Positions 46,901 to 60,200 of a DNA stretch of 64,000 nucleotides are shown here, in pieces. The stretch comes from Phoronis australis (taxonomy: Eukaryota; Phoronida; Phoronidae). Location: contig NMRA01000741.1 in assembly GCA_002633005.1 (NCBI GenBank), forward strand, positions 62,001-126,000, in the 5' to 3' direction. Each line of letters opens with the position of its first letter. Positions within the stretch are counted from its first letter, which is position 1. The translations under genes and the position numbers were made by a program. The notes beneath the pieces are model-generated. The model worked only from the letters and a program-made list of their open reading frames with translations. It searched no databases and had not been told where the DNA came from.

Positions 46901-49900
46901 ACCCCCACAAACAGGTACCTCAACTCTCCAGGGTACATCCCGAGTAAAACTAGGTCAATTTACTCTAGGACATTAGGCTCAACACAATTTACATATTATT
47001 AACAGGAATAAAAAGTAATAGGCTATCCAGAGGCTTAATAAGATTAAGCCTCTGGAAATGGACTTAAAAATTTCTTTCCCATATGATAGCATCGGATTCA
47101 GCATACAGTTGGAACAGAAAAAAGGCTGGTCACCCCAACAGCTTTTCTGATGCGTTTTTGTTTCCAAAAACTTTTCAATGCTCCTTGTGGCAACGGAAAT
47201 AAAGTGCTAACTGTTGTGTGTTACATTTAGTAATAGCTATATTACGATTTGCCAACATAAGGATATGAAACTATCCTTGTAAGGAAAATCTCATAACTGA
47301 CTTTGTCGGTATAGGTGGCCTAACTGCTTCCCTAAAATATCTTACAGTACATGCATTTCAATAAATTATTTCATCCAAGCAGTCAGTGTGAAAAATAAGT
47401 GGGGTTCCTTTACTGCCAGCTGAAACAAAATTCGTGACTATTTCCGACCACATTGGACCCTTCCTCAGAGATCACTGATTATCAACCATCTCAAGCATCT
47501 AGCAGAGTGGTCGAAAACATTTACTTGTTAATAAGTTACCTGTGTCTTGACTGTGATAAAATACACCATTGTTCTGTTTGAGTGAAATATTTAACTCGTA
47601 AATTAGCTGTCAGAACACAACAGTGTTAGCTGCTCACAATATCCGACAAAAATAATCAGACAAAATATGGTTTCTCATCACAATGGCTAACTCTGTTACC
47701 AACAAAAACAATTAGTGATAACTATTATGACGGCAAAATTTTATTTATTGAATGACTTTATCGCCACTTTCTTAACTTTACGCCTACATTCTGTCACGAG
47801 GGAAGGCTATTCTGATGAAGAGCTCAGCTTCTGTTCAGCTGTTTTGATGGGGAATCCCGACTCATTTTGTCTTAATACTTAAGAAATGTACTGCACCTTT
47901 CCAATGTCTTCTTTCTGTTTCTTAATATTGCCGACTATTTCCAGAATTCTGCGCGTATATGCTGAGCGGTTGACGTCTCGGGTCATACGATCGTATTCCG
48001 ACACCTAGATGGTACAGAAGATCATTATCCTCATTTTCAATAATAAAGCTGGATTATAGCAACTTCTGTTCGAATGATGTTCATGGCACTCAACAAATAT
48101 GAAAGTGCATGGTAATTTATTAATGACAAAAGTGCTGCAATAGTTTGCTTCAAAGATTCTACCAGACTTTTCTCAATATTTTGTTGACATTCATTAACTC
48201 AGATTAACATCAAAACTTTTTGCCTGCTCACATCATTGTCACCTCCACATGGAAATACGAGCCGTATCACGGACAAAGGATTAAGACAAATCCAAAATCC
48301 ATCATACAAAATAAGGATACTGAATAAACACGGTCTTGTTAAAATGTTCACTGTGGTCCAGGAGTGATTAACATAAAAATGAGACACCTAAACACACAGA
48401 CAGACAGACACACAGACAGACACTGGATTGGAGAATCTGATGTCATCACACAAGTTAAAGAATGTCTATTTATAGAACTCAATGTTTTCATTTCGGATAT
48501 AAAACTGCCAAAGCTTGTTTTTAATGCTAAATGTTGTGAGCAAGACTTCAAATGATGTAACAGTCATTAACATCTTTCAGTATGCAAAATTAAAGTCTGA
48601 GTTCTTTTAACATGTTTTCTGCAAGTGGAGGTAGCCTTTGACTCTCACCAACTGTTTATGAAGACTGTCTTTGGTCCGCGTCTCCTCAGCAACAGTCTTC
48701 ATCTTCTCCCTCAGGATTTTGATCTCCTCAACCTTCTTTTGAGCTAACGACTGAAGTGACAGAAAATGAACACAAAATGAATTTTAGTAGTGTTGGTCAC
48801 TAGCGACACCTACTTGCCAATAGGTTCATCACTGGATGGAGGGTATTCAGTAAGTGCTTTCTCAAGACAGATTCTGCTTGGCAACACAGTTAAGACTACA
48901 TGCCATTTATCATAATGATAACTTGAACTTGACACACTGTTGACTAAAAGTCTATATCTTAAATGGCTCAGTTTTGTTTCAAGCCTCCTCCATAGAATTG
49001 AGATGCCAAAATGTAATGCAATAAAGTAACCTGAAGATGTTTCATGATATTCCATTCCATACCTCCCTATTTTCAAGTAACTCCTTCAGCTCTCTATATT
49101 GCGCTATGAGAGGAGCACGGTGTTTCTCCCATTGGCTGGCTAAGTTGACAAGTTTCTGAGCACTGGCATCAACGACAGACTGCAAGAGAACAAGATCTGA
49201 ATGAAAGGCTGTCACCGCATACTAGACTGTCTCAAAAGATGAGCCTAACTTGAAAGCAGTGTATTTACTATTATACAAACAAAAATTATTCAAACACTAT
49301 GACCCAGAATTCCCTGTCATGGTGCGTGAAGCCAAATTCATGGGGGGAGTAGTCTCCCCTGATGACTGAGAATGAAGGAGAATTACCATGAAAGTTAGTA
49401 ACAAGCAGGGCTTGGAATGACCACTGACAAAAAAGAGGAAAATTTTCAAGGTGATATAAGTAGGCTTGTGTGATAGAAATATTTTTTGTGTTGTAAAATT
49501 CAAGTAAAATAAACATTTTTGCACGAATAAAGTCAAAACAATGATAAAAAGAGGCACAAAAAGAGGAAACTAGAAATCAAATAAGAGGAAATGGAAAATA
49601 AAAAAGATTAAGTCCTCTTAAAAGAGGAAGATTCCAAGGCCTGAAGATGGCTAAGCCACTCTGTAATTGCTGCCATTGTTGCTGCTAATAGAATTAGCTG
49701 CCACAACAGGGAAACAGTATTTGATCTGAATACTTTTGCCAACTGTACAAATAACAAATAATACTTACACGCCAAATCAACAGGTTAATGAGGTATCAAG
49801 TTTTAGTAGCCCGTTATATATAAGTGATCGATGTGCACTTTTGGTAGCAGAAATATAGCAATTTCAAAATGGGTCTGTCTTCTTAAAACAGCTTATATCT

Positions 49901-52900
49901 GTGGTTTTCAAACAATGATACAATCACATCTGGTAAAAAATGCAAAAATTTTAGAACTAAAAATTTTATTAATTTTCATATGATTTAGTGTTATTTTTCA
50001 CCTCATGTCTTCCTGGGTTTTCACTATAACTTCTAATCAACAAAGTTAGTTGAATTTCGACAAAAAATTGTGAACATTTTGAAAAACTACATAACTGTAC
50101 ATACTGATACAGTAAGGATGTGACTTTGGATCACAAAAACCATTTACCTGTAGTTTGGCAATGTTATTTTCCGCATCCGGTAATAAATCCATCGTTCTTT
50201 TCTTCACTTTGTAAGTGTCCTCTTTCTCTTTGTTCTTCTGTTGTTGTGTGTCTATGTTCTCCTCCATCTTAAAACAAAGAAAAACAATTAATCTCAAAGC
50301 AAATGCAATTCAAGAAAACCTGAAAATAATCTCAAACCTCACTCAGAATTCAGGTTTGTTTAAGAAAACTATGTGCCCAAGGTTGTCACAGGGAGTAAAT
50401 GAGGATTAATCAAGTAAAATTTGGAGATCATCAAGAAATGAAGAAATATATAATGTTCAAAGTATTACTGAATGATTGATAAACAATAATTTAAGAATAA
50501 GTAAGAATTTAGTCTTAATACACATCATATGTTGGTCGCACCACGTAACCTTGAAAAAACCTCTATCCTGACTGGGGCTCAAATCCCGCACTTCTCACAT
50601 ACTGTGCAGAAGCTCTAGTCCACTGAGCCATCGGGACCCCCGGCCAATATACAGAAATCCAGTCAGACCATAATGCGTTGATTTCTAACACCCCAATTAG
50701 ATGATAATTTAAGGATATCTTGCTACCCGAACATGGCAGCTGGGGGAAAACTTTGTTTCTGGTTGTTAGAACTGGATGGCATCAAGAAGTATTTCATTGT
50801 TTTGCGTCTATGGGGTTATGTGAACAATACAACTCCACCATTGTCTCAAAAAGTATGTTCAAATTTTAAACTCTGATAAACTGAATTGATAGACTTTCTT
50901 TCTTTGGTTCCATTAAACACTTGGAAATATTCAAAAGCTGATAACGATGTTGAGTTCATGGAGACATCATAATTATACATCATTTGTTCCATAGCAATTC
51001 TACTCCAATATAAACCTATTTGCTCTCACAATAGTTTAACAATGGTCTAGATTGAAAAACAGTACTGATTCAAAATGCATACTTTCTTAAATTAAATACA
51101 AGTTACCAGATTCTCTGCTTAGAATTTCTATTCAATTTGTACATATGCATATTTGAAGGAAAACTTTACAAGAGACGATTAAATCTTCAAGAGTATCAAA
51201 ACAGGCTCAAGTTTCCTCTTTATTCTTCTAAAGCATATAATGATATTATTAAGCAAAAGGTCTATATTACTATCTAGTCTTGTTGTTATGCTATTATTAA
51301 CAAGTAGTTGATCATTACTCTTCCAGAAAAATGCTACTTAAAGTCAACGCCATTTATTATTGACAAAATCAGCACCCCACCTGTTGAGTATTAGCGGTAA
51401 ACTTTTTGATGTCCATGTCAATATTCTCAAGTTGTGCTGTGATGGTGGACAGTTCTTCCTGCAAGCTCTGCACTTCATCTTCCCGTTTCTTTTGGAGTTC
51501 CTGCAGGTTTAAACCAGTGGTTAGCCTAAGCTGTTACGGCCACATCATGGCAATAGACACTTACGTAAACACAGATAGTGAGAACCAGTTATCCCCACTA
51601 ATAAAGAGCATCAAACTGGTTCTCAAAATCCGGGATCCCTGAAAGTGACTAGAGTACACAGTGCATTCCAGTCCTTAAATCACGTGGAGCTCACATGCTA
51701 AGACAACTGAGTTAAGAAAACATAAGCCACAGAATTATAATAGCTTTGAAACTATTGGCAATACTTAGGAGGTGAACAATGAATTTGTTCAAATAGTGAC
51801 TAAATAGTTGCGTGACGTTAAAACATAATTACTCAGACTGAAGGCCAGTTTGAAGCAGGGGTTTAGTACTGACAAGTGGAACTCCCTGTAACTCTATCAT
51901 GACATTACCTGTGTATTTGTGTAGCATATTCCTTCATTCAGACAAAATGTACCATTGCATACTCAATGAAACAAGGAACTAATACTCAAATACAGTCAGT
52001 CAAAACTTCCTAGGCTTTCCATCCAAAAGTAAACAGTCAACAAATGTAACATTTTTGACATTATCTACTTTTGAAAACCGTTTTCTCATAAGGCATTTCA
52101 CGAAAAAATGATTCAATGAGACCTATTGCTAGTTTGACGCCAATGCAGAGGCAAGCAAAGAGCAACTTGAAGCACGATGCAGAAAGTTTGTCAAGTAAAC
52201 ATACACGTGTAAGACACTTTTAAACTACACTTTGGCACAAAATATCCCTCCATAAAGGAATAACTCTCCTCAACTATGAATGAAAGTACTCTACCCCACC
52301 TATTACATTGAAACATAGCTTACCTCCTCTGTATCTACTTTCACAGGTTCACCAACACCCATCTGTGACGCAATCTTGCTTTCATTCTGGGTCTGCAAAC
52401 AAAAAGACGTTGAAACGCCCATACACAATCCACATTGTTTTAACATTAAAATGAACATTTCTAGAAACATGTTCATATCATGACTACAAGCCTACGAAAG
52501 TGCAAAAATAGTCTCTTCTGAAACTTGCCCTAAAGATGTCATTTATAAATTCAACAGAACTTCAACATTTTGCCAGAACGGGAATTTTCATATTCAGTAT
52601 TTCTTACAAAGGATTCAAAAGTAGCAAGCATGTCAAATCAATTAAAGATTTCAAAAATCTAAATTTTAATTCTCTCAAGAAGAGAACTTCTTTCACAAAA
52701 AACTTATTCAAAGAAATGCGAACTTAAGAAGTAGATGAAAAGCCGATAACAAAACAAAGAATCACAAGTTAAGAAACCCCATCACCGACACGGCTGAAGG
52801 GAGACGTGCATACCTCTGAAAACTGCAACTTCTCCGTGTGAGTGAACCTGGACCCCTTAGTCTTGGTTGAGCTTCCAGCCTTGTCGCTGATGGAGTTGAT

Positions 52901-55900
52901 CAGCTGAATGAGGTCCTGCCCTGCCGTCGTATTGTTGGAAGCCTCGGCCTTCTGCACACTCTGTCGTAACTGAGCCACCAACTTCTTGTGCAGTTTCTCT
53001 TTCTTCTTCGCTCTATACTCCTGCACAACAAATAGATGAGTATCGCATGAGCGTTTTTTCTTAAAGCGGCAGTGAACCCGTGTACCATTAAAGAAACCGA
53101 ATTTTGATTTAGATCACTTGCTGCTACACAATTTGATTTCGACTTTTTCCTTACTCAAATGAGAAGGGGATTTTAGATCTTGCAAAGAATTAGTTTCTTA
53201 TTACAAAAGACCGAATAAAGTTAGACGCCATGACAAGTCAAAGTATAAAGTCTGGTCCATTTTAACAGAGAGACAATTTGAGAACAATTTCATCAGGGTA
53301 TGACTTGTGATCTAAATCAAAAAAGGACACAAGGCAGCTTTTATAGGCAGGGTTGGCCAACCCATCCAAAATTGGGATACTTCATATCAATTGCAGGTGA
53401 TCTCTCAATTTTATTTGATGGTTGAAACCAATTGTTAATACGAGAAGAAAACTTTTGAGGCCAGAGCCCAGGGCTTAATCTCTGTACTCGAAACTCGACA
53501 AGAAAAACAAAGCTTTTCACAGTATTTCCATTGCGTCACCATTAATGACATCAGCACCTTCTCAGACAATCTGGACGCCAGTCCATCTCTGTTCCACTCG
53601 TTCTCCCACTCCTGAGCTGCGGACACTTCTCGAGCATTCACTTCCAAAATGGATGGTGACACCTCCTCGTGTCTGGTTGGCTGTTTTGTGATTAGAGGCA
53701 TGTCTTTGTGATAGTATACTTTTAAACCTTAAAACGAAACAATAAATGGGTGAGGTGACTTTTTTCTTTGAAGATATGGACAACTCAACAAAAAGATGGT
53801 AACACAGCATTAGATCAGAACCAATTATCACTTTTTTGCCACAAAAACAGTTCTGAACAGTGGCTTGCCTCTTAATACAATATGCCTTTAAAACGTGCAA
53901 AGCAATTACACTAAATACAGATAAACTAAAGAAATCTTGCTGACTCACTCTTTGGTATTTTCTTTGTCAAGTCGCCTAAACCCTGAGGGCTGGTTACTGG
54001 GTACGTTCGTAGAAGGTGGGTGAACTTTTGACCCTGAATACAAAATAAATACATGATGTTCATCTCATTACAAAGGAAAATACCTAAAGCCCGCTGCATT
54101 ATCATTGAAAGAATTTTTGCTATAATCTGTACTAAGGATTGAACTAAAAAGCTGACCATCTTCTGATCAACCATGCTTGAAGTAAACTTTCAAATTTCAT
54201 GCTGACTTGATCGGTAAATACTGGTCTCACTAATGTATCTAGCAATTTTGAAAGTTCTGTACCACCAAATGAAAAGACATCAGCATAGAAAACTTGTAAA
54301 GGAATGCCCGTTACAGACTTTAAAATGGTCTCCTGGGTTGTGTTATTGGAGCGTGTTACTCACTTTTAAGTGATTTAAAGATCTGATCCAAAGTAATACG
54401 GCAAAATCTCACCAATATATAGGACACAATATGACAGACAAGGGAAATTTTTATTTTTTCATTTTTGCACAAAAGATGCGTAGCACTTAAAGAATGCTGA
54501 GTCATATTCAAATTCTGTACCAATGGCTGCCGTAAGACAATGTTTTGAAAAATATTGAACATTCACAATGTTAGAACTTGTTTAAAAATGTCAGTTATGT
54601 CAATGACTTTCATCTGGTAGTGGTGAAAGTTCTCTCCCATCAAAGAGAAGAACCTTTCCAAGGAATCCCCCTTACAGACTTAGAGATGGTCACCAGGGGG
54701 ATCTAGTTATACGAATGTTCACCAGGGGGTTCTAGTTCTAGGAATGTTCACCAGGGGGTTCTAGTTATAAGAATGCATTACCCACTTAAATTTGACCCAA
54801 AACAATAGGTGTGTTAGTTACCTCTCTGGTCCAGGAAGCAGGCTTCCCTCTCCACACAATGCTGTTTGATTTACAGTAAGGTGGAGTCCATGGACTAGAT
54901 AGACGGCGAGACAAGTCTGAGGAAATAGCACGTTGGAGGAGCACAGAAGAACCTGAAAATGTTCACAAAATGACAAGATAGCAACACATATCCCACCAAG
55001 AATAATAGAACTCATCAAATTTATCAACTGGCCCTCACATCAGGAAGATGCTATAATTTTTAGCCTTGACTTTGAGAGTAAATCAAAACCTCAAATAACA
55101 ACAGAAAAATTCCATTGTGTTGATCTTAATTAATTTTCTATTAATAACGTAGCTAAAATTGAATCCATTTCATTGTTGACGGATCCACAATTTTGAGCAT
55201 AGGAAGGTTTGCACATCCACGTCACAACCCAATAACGGCTGAACGCATTTTTGACAACTGAAGGAAAGTTGTCTGCCACAAGTTTAGACAAAAGGTTAAG
55301 TTTACCCAGAGTTTCTTCCACTGCTTCTGAACTGTCTTTTGGTAAATTTTCAATGAGAAACATGAGAACTCTGCGAACTTCAGCCTCGTTGGAGTAAAGA
55401 AAAGTCTGGTATCCAATCTCTCCTCGGTATCCAATCGCCTAAAAATTACACAATCAGAATATTTGAAGCCTCGATGAACAAGTCTTTACTGATTTTCAAA
55501 GTCAATAAGACCTTAACGCTGTTATAAACCTATTTTCTGCCAAAGAAACAAATCTTTGATTTACACCACTTTCCATTTAAAAACTAGTTTGAACTTGTTC
55601 TTTATTCAGTTGAGAAGCAGTATCTGGCTGTCAAGAGAACAGACAGTCCGTTCATGCTCAAGAGCATGTTGACTTCTTAGCCTGGTGTCAAACATTAGCA
55701 ACCTGTCAGTACTTTTAAAGCCAAGAAAGCACCACTAACTTTAGTACAATCAATTTCAAATCTGTAAGTGGTCTATGTCTAAAGATTTTTACAGCAGGTG
55801 GGCATAGCAGCTCTATCTACTGTTCTACAGACTACAGATAAATTTTTTATCAAATTACTAATAGTTACCAAAGCAGCAGTTTGGTTGCAGCTTAAAATTC

Positions 55901-56892
55901 TTGACTGATGAATTATAGATTTGACTTATAGTTAGACTATTCAAATGCATAGCCTACATACCAACACAGCATTGGCCAAGCTTGTGCCAACTCTGAACTT
56001 GGCCGACATCCCCGGAGGCAGGCTGTGCGGAAGATCTGTCTCATGGTTGATCAGCTTCAGGCAACGTGCTGCAGCATCCACCACCTGATCTACAGTGAAC
56101 TGCTTCAAAGACTGTACGTCATCTTCTATGTCACTGAAATACCCAATGAAATAACAATGAAGCCGTTAAAAACAGTGTAGTTGATGTGCTGTATTGTCAT
56201 TCAGTCGATTGGGGTTGGTTCAATGACGCCTCAGAAACAGCTGTGGTGCAAACTCAGGGTTTTCAGGTATTGTAAACTGGATACGCTTTTATAACAGACT
56301 ATTAGCAGGAAGACAATTTCTTCTTCCTGCCACATACCCATGCTGTTTGGGTTATTGACCAGGAAATGAAAAACCATGCCTTGTTATTTTAACACCACCA
56401 GCTTAATGTTTACTGGCTTAAAACTGCACGTCATTTGGCGAACAAACAGTTATGGTTTACCCAAGAATTTCGACAGATCAGAGTGGGCACACTCAGGACG
56501 GTCTTATCACAATAACATAGCATTATGTGCTGGACATAGGCAGAGACAAGGTTGTAGTGATTCACTTCAACAACAGACCCAAACGTAGCTTGATGTGTTT
56601 CAAGCGGTGAGTGGAGTTAGCTTTATTTCTGTGACATTCATTGCCCAACAACAGCCCATGCCTGGCCATTCATTCGTCTACCTCTTCATCAATCATACAA
56701 GTTCAACTTGCCAGTTACTCAGAGTGTGACCGTTCATCCGAAACTAACATTTGGCACATTCTTATTTGTTCATAGCTACATGCAAGCAATGCTTAATACT
56801 AGTTCCTCTATGGTTGAGACACAGAAGTATACTGGACCCTACCAGCCAATAGACCGCAAATTCAGGATAATGATGTTATCCACCTCCTCCAT
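43963..56892 (-). CDS. CCDC22: Coiled-coil domain-containing protein 22 (CCC/Commander complex)
   Basis: Partner of CCDC93 and COMMD proteins in endosomal cargo recycling. Sixteen coding exons, in transcript order: 56892-56843, 56133-55962, 55438-55306, 54952-54822, 54033-53949, 53727-53558, 53020-52814, 52392-52324, 51500-51381, 50267-50148, 49179-49063, 48750-48649, 48004-47897, 46702-46607, 45675-45541, 44076-43963. They join in frame to 642 residues; human CCDC22 has 627. The start is MEEVDNIIILNLRSIG. An N-terminal calponin-homology-like domain follows (GMSAKFRVGTSLANA, then IGYQTFLY), then SSPWTPPY, and the family hallmark KGSRFTHTEKLQF (end of exon 7). The long C-terminal coiled coil includes LASQWEKHRAPLIAQYREL, RRILEIVGNIKKQKEDI and KLDRTFTVTDELIFKD. 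It ends ENASLMAKLKAK. The exon 6 and 10 acceptors end AAG, which frame continuity supports. Confidence 0.96.
44768..45115. repeat. 17-bp tandem repeat interrupted by an assembly gap
   Basis: CACTACTTAAACACATG repeats every 17 bp from 44768, is cut by 139 N at 44819-44957, and resumes at 44958 to about 45115 with a few variant units (CATGTAC, CATCCAC, CTATTTAA). It lies in CCDC22 intron 15. The gap falls inside the array, so the true copy number is unknown. Confidence 0.95.
45201..45401 (+). mobile_element. tRNA-derived SINE with target-site duplication
   Basis: GGCGTGGCTTAGTGGTTTGA gives a pol III A box (45213-45223) and GATTCAGATCC gives a B box (45256-45266), with normal tRNA-like spacing. 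The head is followed by about 135 bp of unrelated tail. Flanking copies ATATGCGAGTAAGACT (45185-45200) and ATATGCAAGTAAGACT (45402-45417) match at 15 of 16 bases and look like the target-site duplication. It lies in CCDC22 intron 15. Confidence 0.75.
46204..46489. mobile_element. GC-rich retroposed element with 12-bp target-site duplication
   Basis: AGGGCCTTTAGC occurs at 46192-46203 and again at 46490-46501, exactly bordering 286 bp that is much more GC-rich than its surroundings. The right end is a short tandem repeat (AGGTATTACAGGTATTAC), a common 3' end of non-LTR retrotransposons and SINEs that lack poly-A. Internal words such as CCGCGGTGGGTCAGTTCC resemble the 5' part of LINE-like elements, but no open frame of note exists. 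It lies in CCDC22 intron 14. Confidence 0.7.
47027..47055. repeat. Perfect 13-bp-arm hairpin in CCDC22 intron 13
   Basis: CCAGAGGCTTAAT, loop AAG, then ATTAAGCCTCTGG. The structure is perfect but short and isolated. It could be a relic of a palindromic element; arm length is too short for a typical pre-miRNA. Confidence 0.8.
47650..47885. repeat. Interspersed repeat, copy in CCDC22 intron 13
   Basis: Collinear diverged partner of 35640-35865 in ABCE1 intron 7, in the same orientation relative to the window. It lies directly before exon 13 on the plus-strand map (47897), so its right edge almost touches the splice donor of CCDC22. Confidence 0.6.
48391..48421. repeat. CAGA microsatellite
   Basis: CACACAGACAGACAGACACACAGACAGACAC: a short simple repeat in a CCDC22 intron. 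Confidence 0.8.
50555..50645 (-). mobile_element. tRNA-derived SINE fragment in CCDC22 intron 9
   Basis: On the minus strand, GATGGCTCAGTGGACTAGAGC (plus-strand 50612-50632) gives an A box, and GGGATTTGAGCCCC (plus-strand 50574-50587) gives a B box. The first bases CCGGGGGTCCCGATGG resemble a tRNA 5' end. No matching acceptor stem was found at the other end, so this is a SINE head and not a functional tRNA gene. Confidence 0.65.
54691..54777. repeat. 29-bp tandem repeat, three copies, inside a dispersed repeat
   Basis: Units start at 54691, 54720 and 54749 with CACCAGGGGGWTCTAGTT. The block follows CCCTTACAGACTTAGAGATGGTC, which resembles GCCCGTTACAGACTTTAAAATGGTC at about 54307. The wider sequence is therefore a dispersed repeat present twice in CCDC22 intron 4. 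Confidence 0.8.
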
Positions 56893-57241
56893 TTTCCGTG
56901 TCACATGACTTCCAGAAAACGTTTTGTCACACCACTACTATTTTATATCGAGTATTTATTTATTTGCAAAAAAAAAATATAAAAACAATATAAAACTAAT
57001 AAATTTTCAATTTTAGTATGAAAATACTTCTCTATGTCCCTTTTGATGCAGTTTTAATAGAAATAATTAATGTTAGCCTCATGGAAAACTAGAAAAATGG
57101 CGGCCTTTATTGAACTGTTTAAAATGTAAACAGACTTGTCGATAACTTAAAAGCTCGCAAAATAGCTCTTGATCGTCTTATCCTGCCGGTATTTGTTAAA
57201 TTTATCTGAAATCTATGTGAAAGATTCACTTCAAGACAAAA
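56893..57241. promoter_or_regulatory. Candidate bidirectional promoter of CCDC22 and SCLT1
   Basis: Only 349 bp separate the CCDC22 start codon (minus strand, 56892) from the SCLT1 start codon (plus strand, 57242). AAAATGGCGGC at 57094-57104 is a close match to the YY1 core motif often found at transcription starts of housekeeping genes. No TATA box is evident for either gene. Both starts lie in first exons, so the two transcription starts must fall within this gap unless untranslated first exons lie elsewhere. Confidence 0.6.
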
Positions 57242-60200
57242 ATGGCTTCAGAAGAAGTGTTATTTTTGAGAGATCAAGGTAAAAATTAGTTACATTCTGT
57301 CAATGCCAGAGGCAGAGAGAGTGTCAGTTCAATCGGTGGTCACTGGTCGGATGTTGCAGTCGCTGATGGGGTCGAATCTTGGTCGTCGACTGATCCACCA
57401 AAGAGTAATTTGTCATGACTTAGCGATTTAGAGAGACCTATATATACACGTATGTCACACCTCAAACTGGAAATCCGCAATAATGCAAAATGGTCCTTTG
57501 TTGTTCTGCCTAACCTTTTCATTTTCTAATCTTGAGAGTGATCATGCAGTGCACACTTGATAGGAATGCAACAATTTAATGTGATGGTTGCTGCAGCAGC
57601 TGGATGTATTGGCCAAGAACAATTGATAGTTGTATGAACAGGTAATCCATGAAGTTCTGCTACACCAATTCATTGCAGCTAAGTCTGCTTAACTAGAAAT
57701 AGACCTGCTCCTGTCAGACACATGCATTGTAAAATGAGCTTTGTAGGTTTCAATAGCAATTTTCATGTGAGAATCATTGCTTCCTCTATGAATGACACAG
57801 CTATTCACTGAGTGCACTTAATTTCATTATACTTGGGTCTGTGCACTCTGAGATGCGACTCCCAATGTGAAAATGTATATTTGTAGGTGTTTTCATCAAT
57901 TTGTCTAGGCAATATGTAGCCCCTCGGTTGGCTGGTTAGGGGCTAAAATACTTCCCATCGCTTTCTGTGTTAATTTCGTTTTGTGAATTTTCAACGGGCG
58001 GTAGGCGAAATATGCTCAATGATTAAGAGTTTTCACCTCATCAAAAAAACATTCTACACTTAAAACTATATCACTTAGCGAAAGCGCTTACTTTCTTCAG
58101 TGATCCTTTGTACTTCTACGCATATCTTTGATGAAGCTTGGTTACGGGAATTAAGGTGAATTTGGCGAATAACTCCACTTTTTGGTCACCGTTAACTTTT
58201 TCACCGTGTGCATGATAACCACAAAGTATTTCAACTGAGTCACGTGAGTTAGGCAAAGGCTAGCGCGAGACTGAGCAAAGCGCGTGACGCTGTCATGTGA
58301 CACTTGCAAAATAGCATGGGAAGATATCTGGTGAAATTTGTGAGATTTGTGTCCTTAGACTTTTTATTCGTCGACATGCATGATTTCCTTAAAATGGCAC
58401 CCGGTGAGAAAAACTCGAGCAAACTGCGACAGATTTTCATGGATATGTTCAAGTTATGCTGACTAAATTATATCCAGAGTCCTGGTATGTGTTAATTATA
58501 ACTCCCATGTGCCTATGTATGTTCCATTCAATTTTATTTGCTGTATTTTGAAATGAGTAACTTTCTATAGGGATATACTATCGTCCCTGTATGCCTGCGG
58601 CATTCAGGGGATTTAATTGCCTACAATTTGTCATTTTTACCCTTTTTGGTTGTGCGTTACAAATGTTGAATGTACCCGATTCAGTAGAGATATCATTTGG
58701 AGTCTGCGTGTGTATTTGTGCAAAAGCTCTTCTAAGCACTTTCAGGTAAATGTTCATTCTTTATTGCAGTTCAGAGACTGAACACTGTCCTGTCCGAGTA
58801 CCAGAAACAGTACGCTTCCTTCACACCATCCCACAATGCTTTATCCTTGGCCGACGTCCCTTCGGCACCTTGGCTGATTGACAAGAGGTACAAGTAATTT
58901 CCTGTTTTTACCATGGTGTTCTGTGCCTTCAGCAAAATCTTATCAAAATATTTTCTAAAATGGTTCTTTTTATGGTTTTTCTGAGAGTTTCAACATTAAT
59001 GTCTGTACCCACAAGTTTTTGAAACTCCTACGATCAGAAGATATTGTTGAATAAATCTCAATGCAATGAAAACTTTCTTTGCTTTGACTTGTGAAATGTG
59101 GCTTGAGTACTTTTCAATTAACTTTCTTTTTTCTTCTTGCTCTTTTTTGGGCATGATGTATCAAGACATCTGGAAAGTTTGGAAACTCTTGTAATATTCA
59201 ATGTTATAATGTAGGAGTGTGCTGTTGTATTAGCTAAAAAAATACAATCTTACGTCCAAGTATAAAACAATATTTTTAACTTACGGTTCTGTTTTCTTAT
59301 GCAGGGAGTGTAAAATCATACAAAACATCTGCGTTAACTTTATGATTATTTCATCGTTTTTCAAATTCATGTTTGCAGCTTGATAGCTCCACTTATAGCT
59401 GAGTATGAGATGGTTTTTCAGCAACTGAAGGAAGAAAATGACAAATACAAGGTAAGAAAACATTTCTGCTACATCCGTTCATTATAAAACATTTTTTTTT
59501 CATTTTAATGATTGCTTCACCTGTTTTATTGTTCATTGAAAAATTATTTGCACATTTTTCGTGACAAATATGATAATGGTCTGCAGCCGTCTCATTGTGA
59601 AATCTGCTTTCCAAGTTGGCACCATGTGGTGTTGTTTGTTATTTCGTACTTTGTCCTTTATTTTTGCAATAAATGTTTACTAAAATAAAAAGAAATAAAA
59701 ATAGAATCCCGGCTCATTTCGCCTGGCATCTGGTGACCTTTTTTTGTAAATATTGACAACTAAAAACAGTTATGCTATTTTTTGGCCTTAGATGTTAAAT
59801 TTTGTGCTGCTTTTGTTCTTAGGATTCATGTATTTGTTCCAACCACAATGATGATGCTCTTTGTAATTACCTCCTACGTTTCATATTCCAATGTCTAGTT
59901 TAGATTTGGGTTGCAACGAATGTGAATGCAGTCTGGTTATTTGTAGGAAGAAATCAAGAACTTGTCTCAGCACGTTGATCAGCTGGTGTCCGAGAATAAA
60001 AGGTACATTTCTGTCGTATGAAAACTTGTACTTGCACAAGTCGAGTGAATTATTTATAAGTTTTCCTTAAATAGGGGATACATTATGGATGCAGTAATGC
60101 AATCATTTGTTAGCTCTGTATTGTAACTCATTGTTGAATTTTAATGAATGTTTTTAACAAAGTAAATACCTCTATTTCGTGCGATGGTTATTACATGGTT

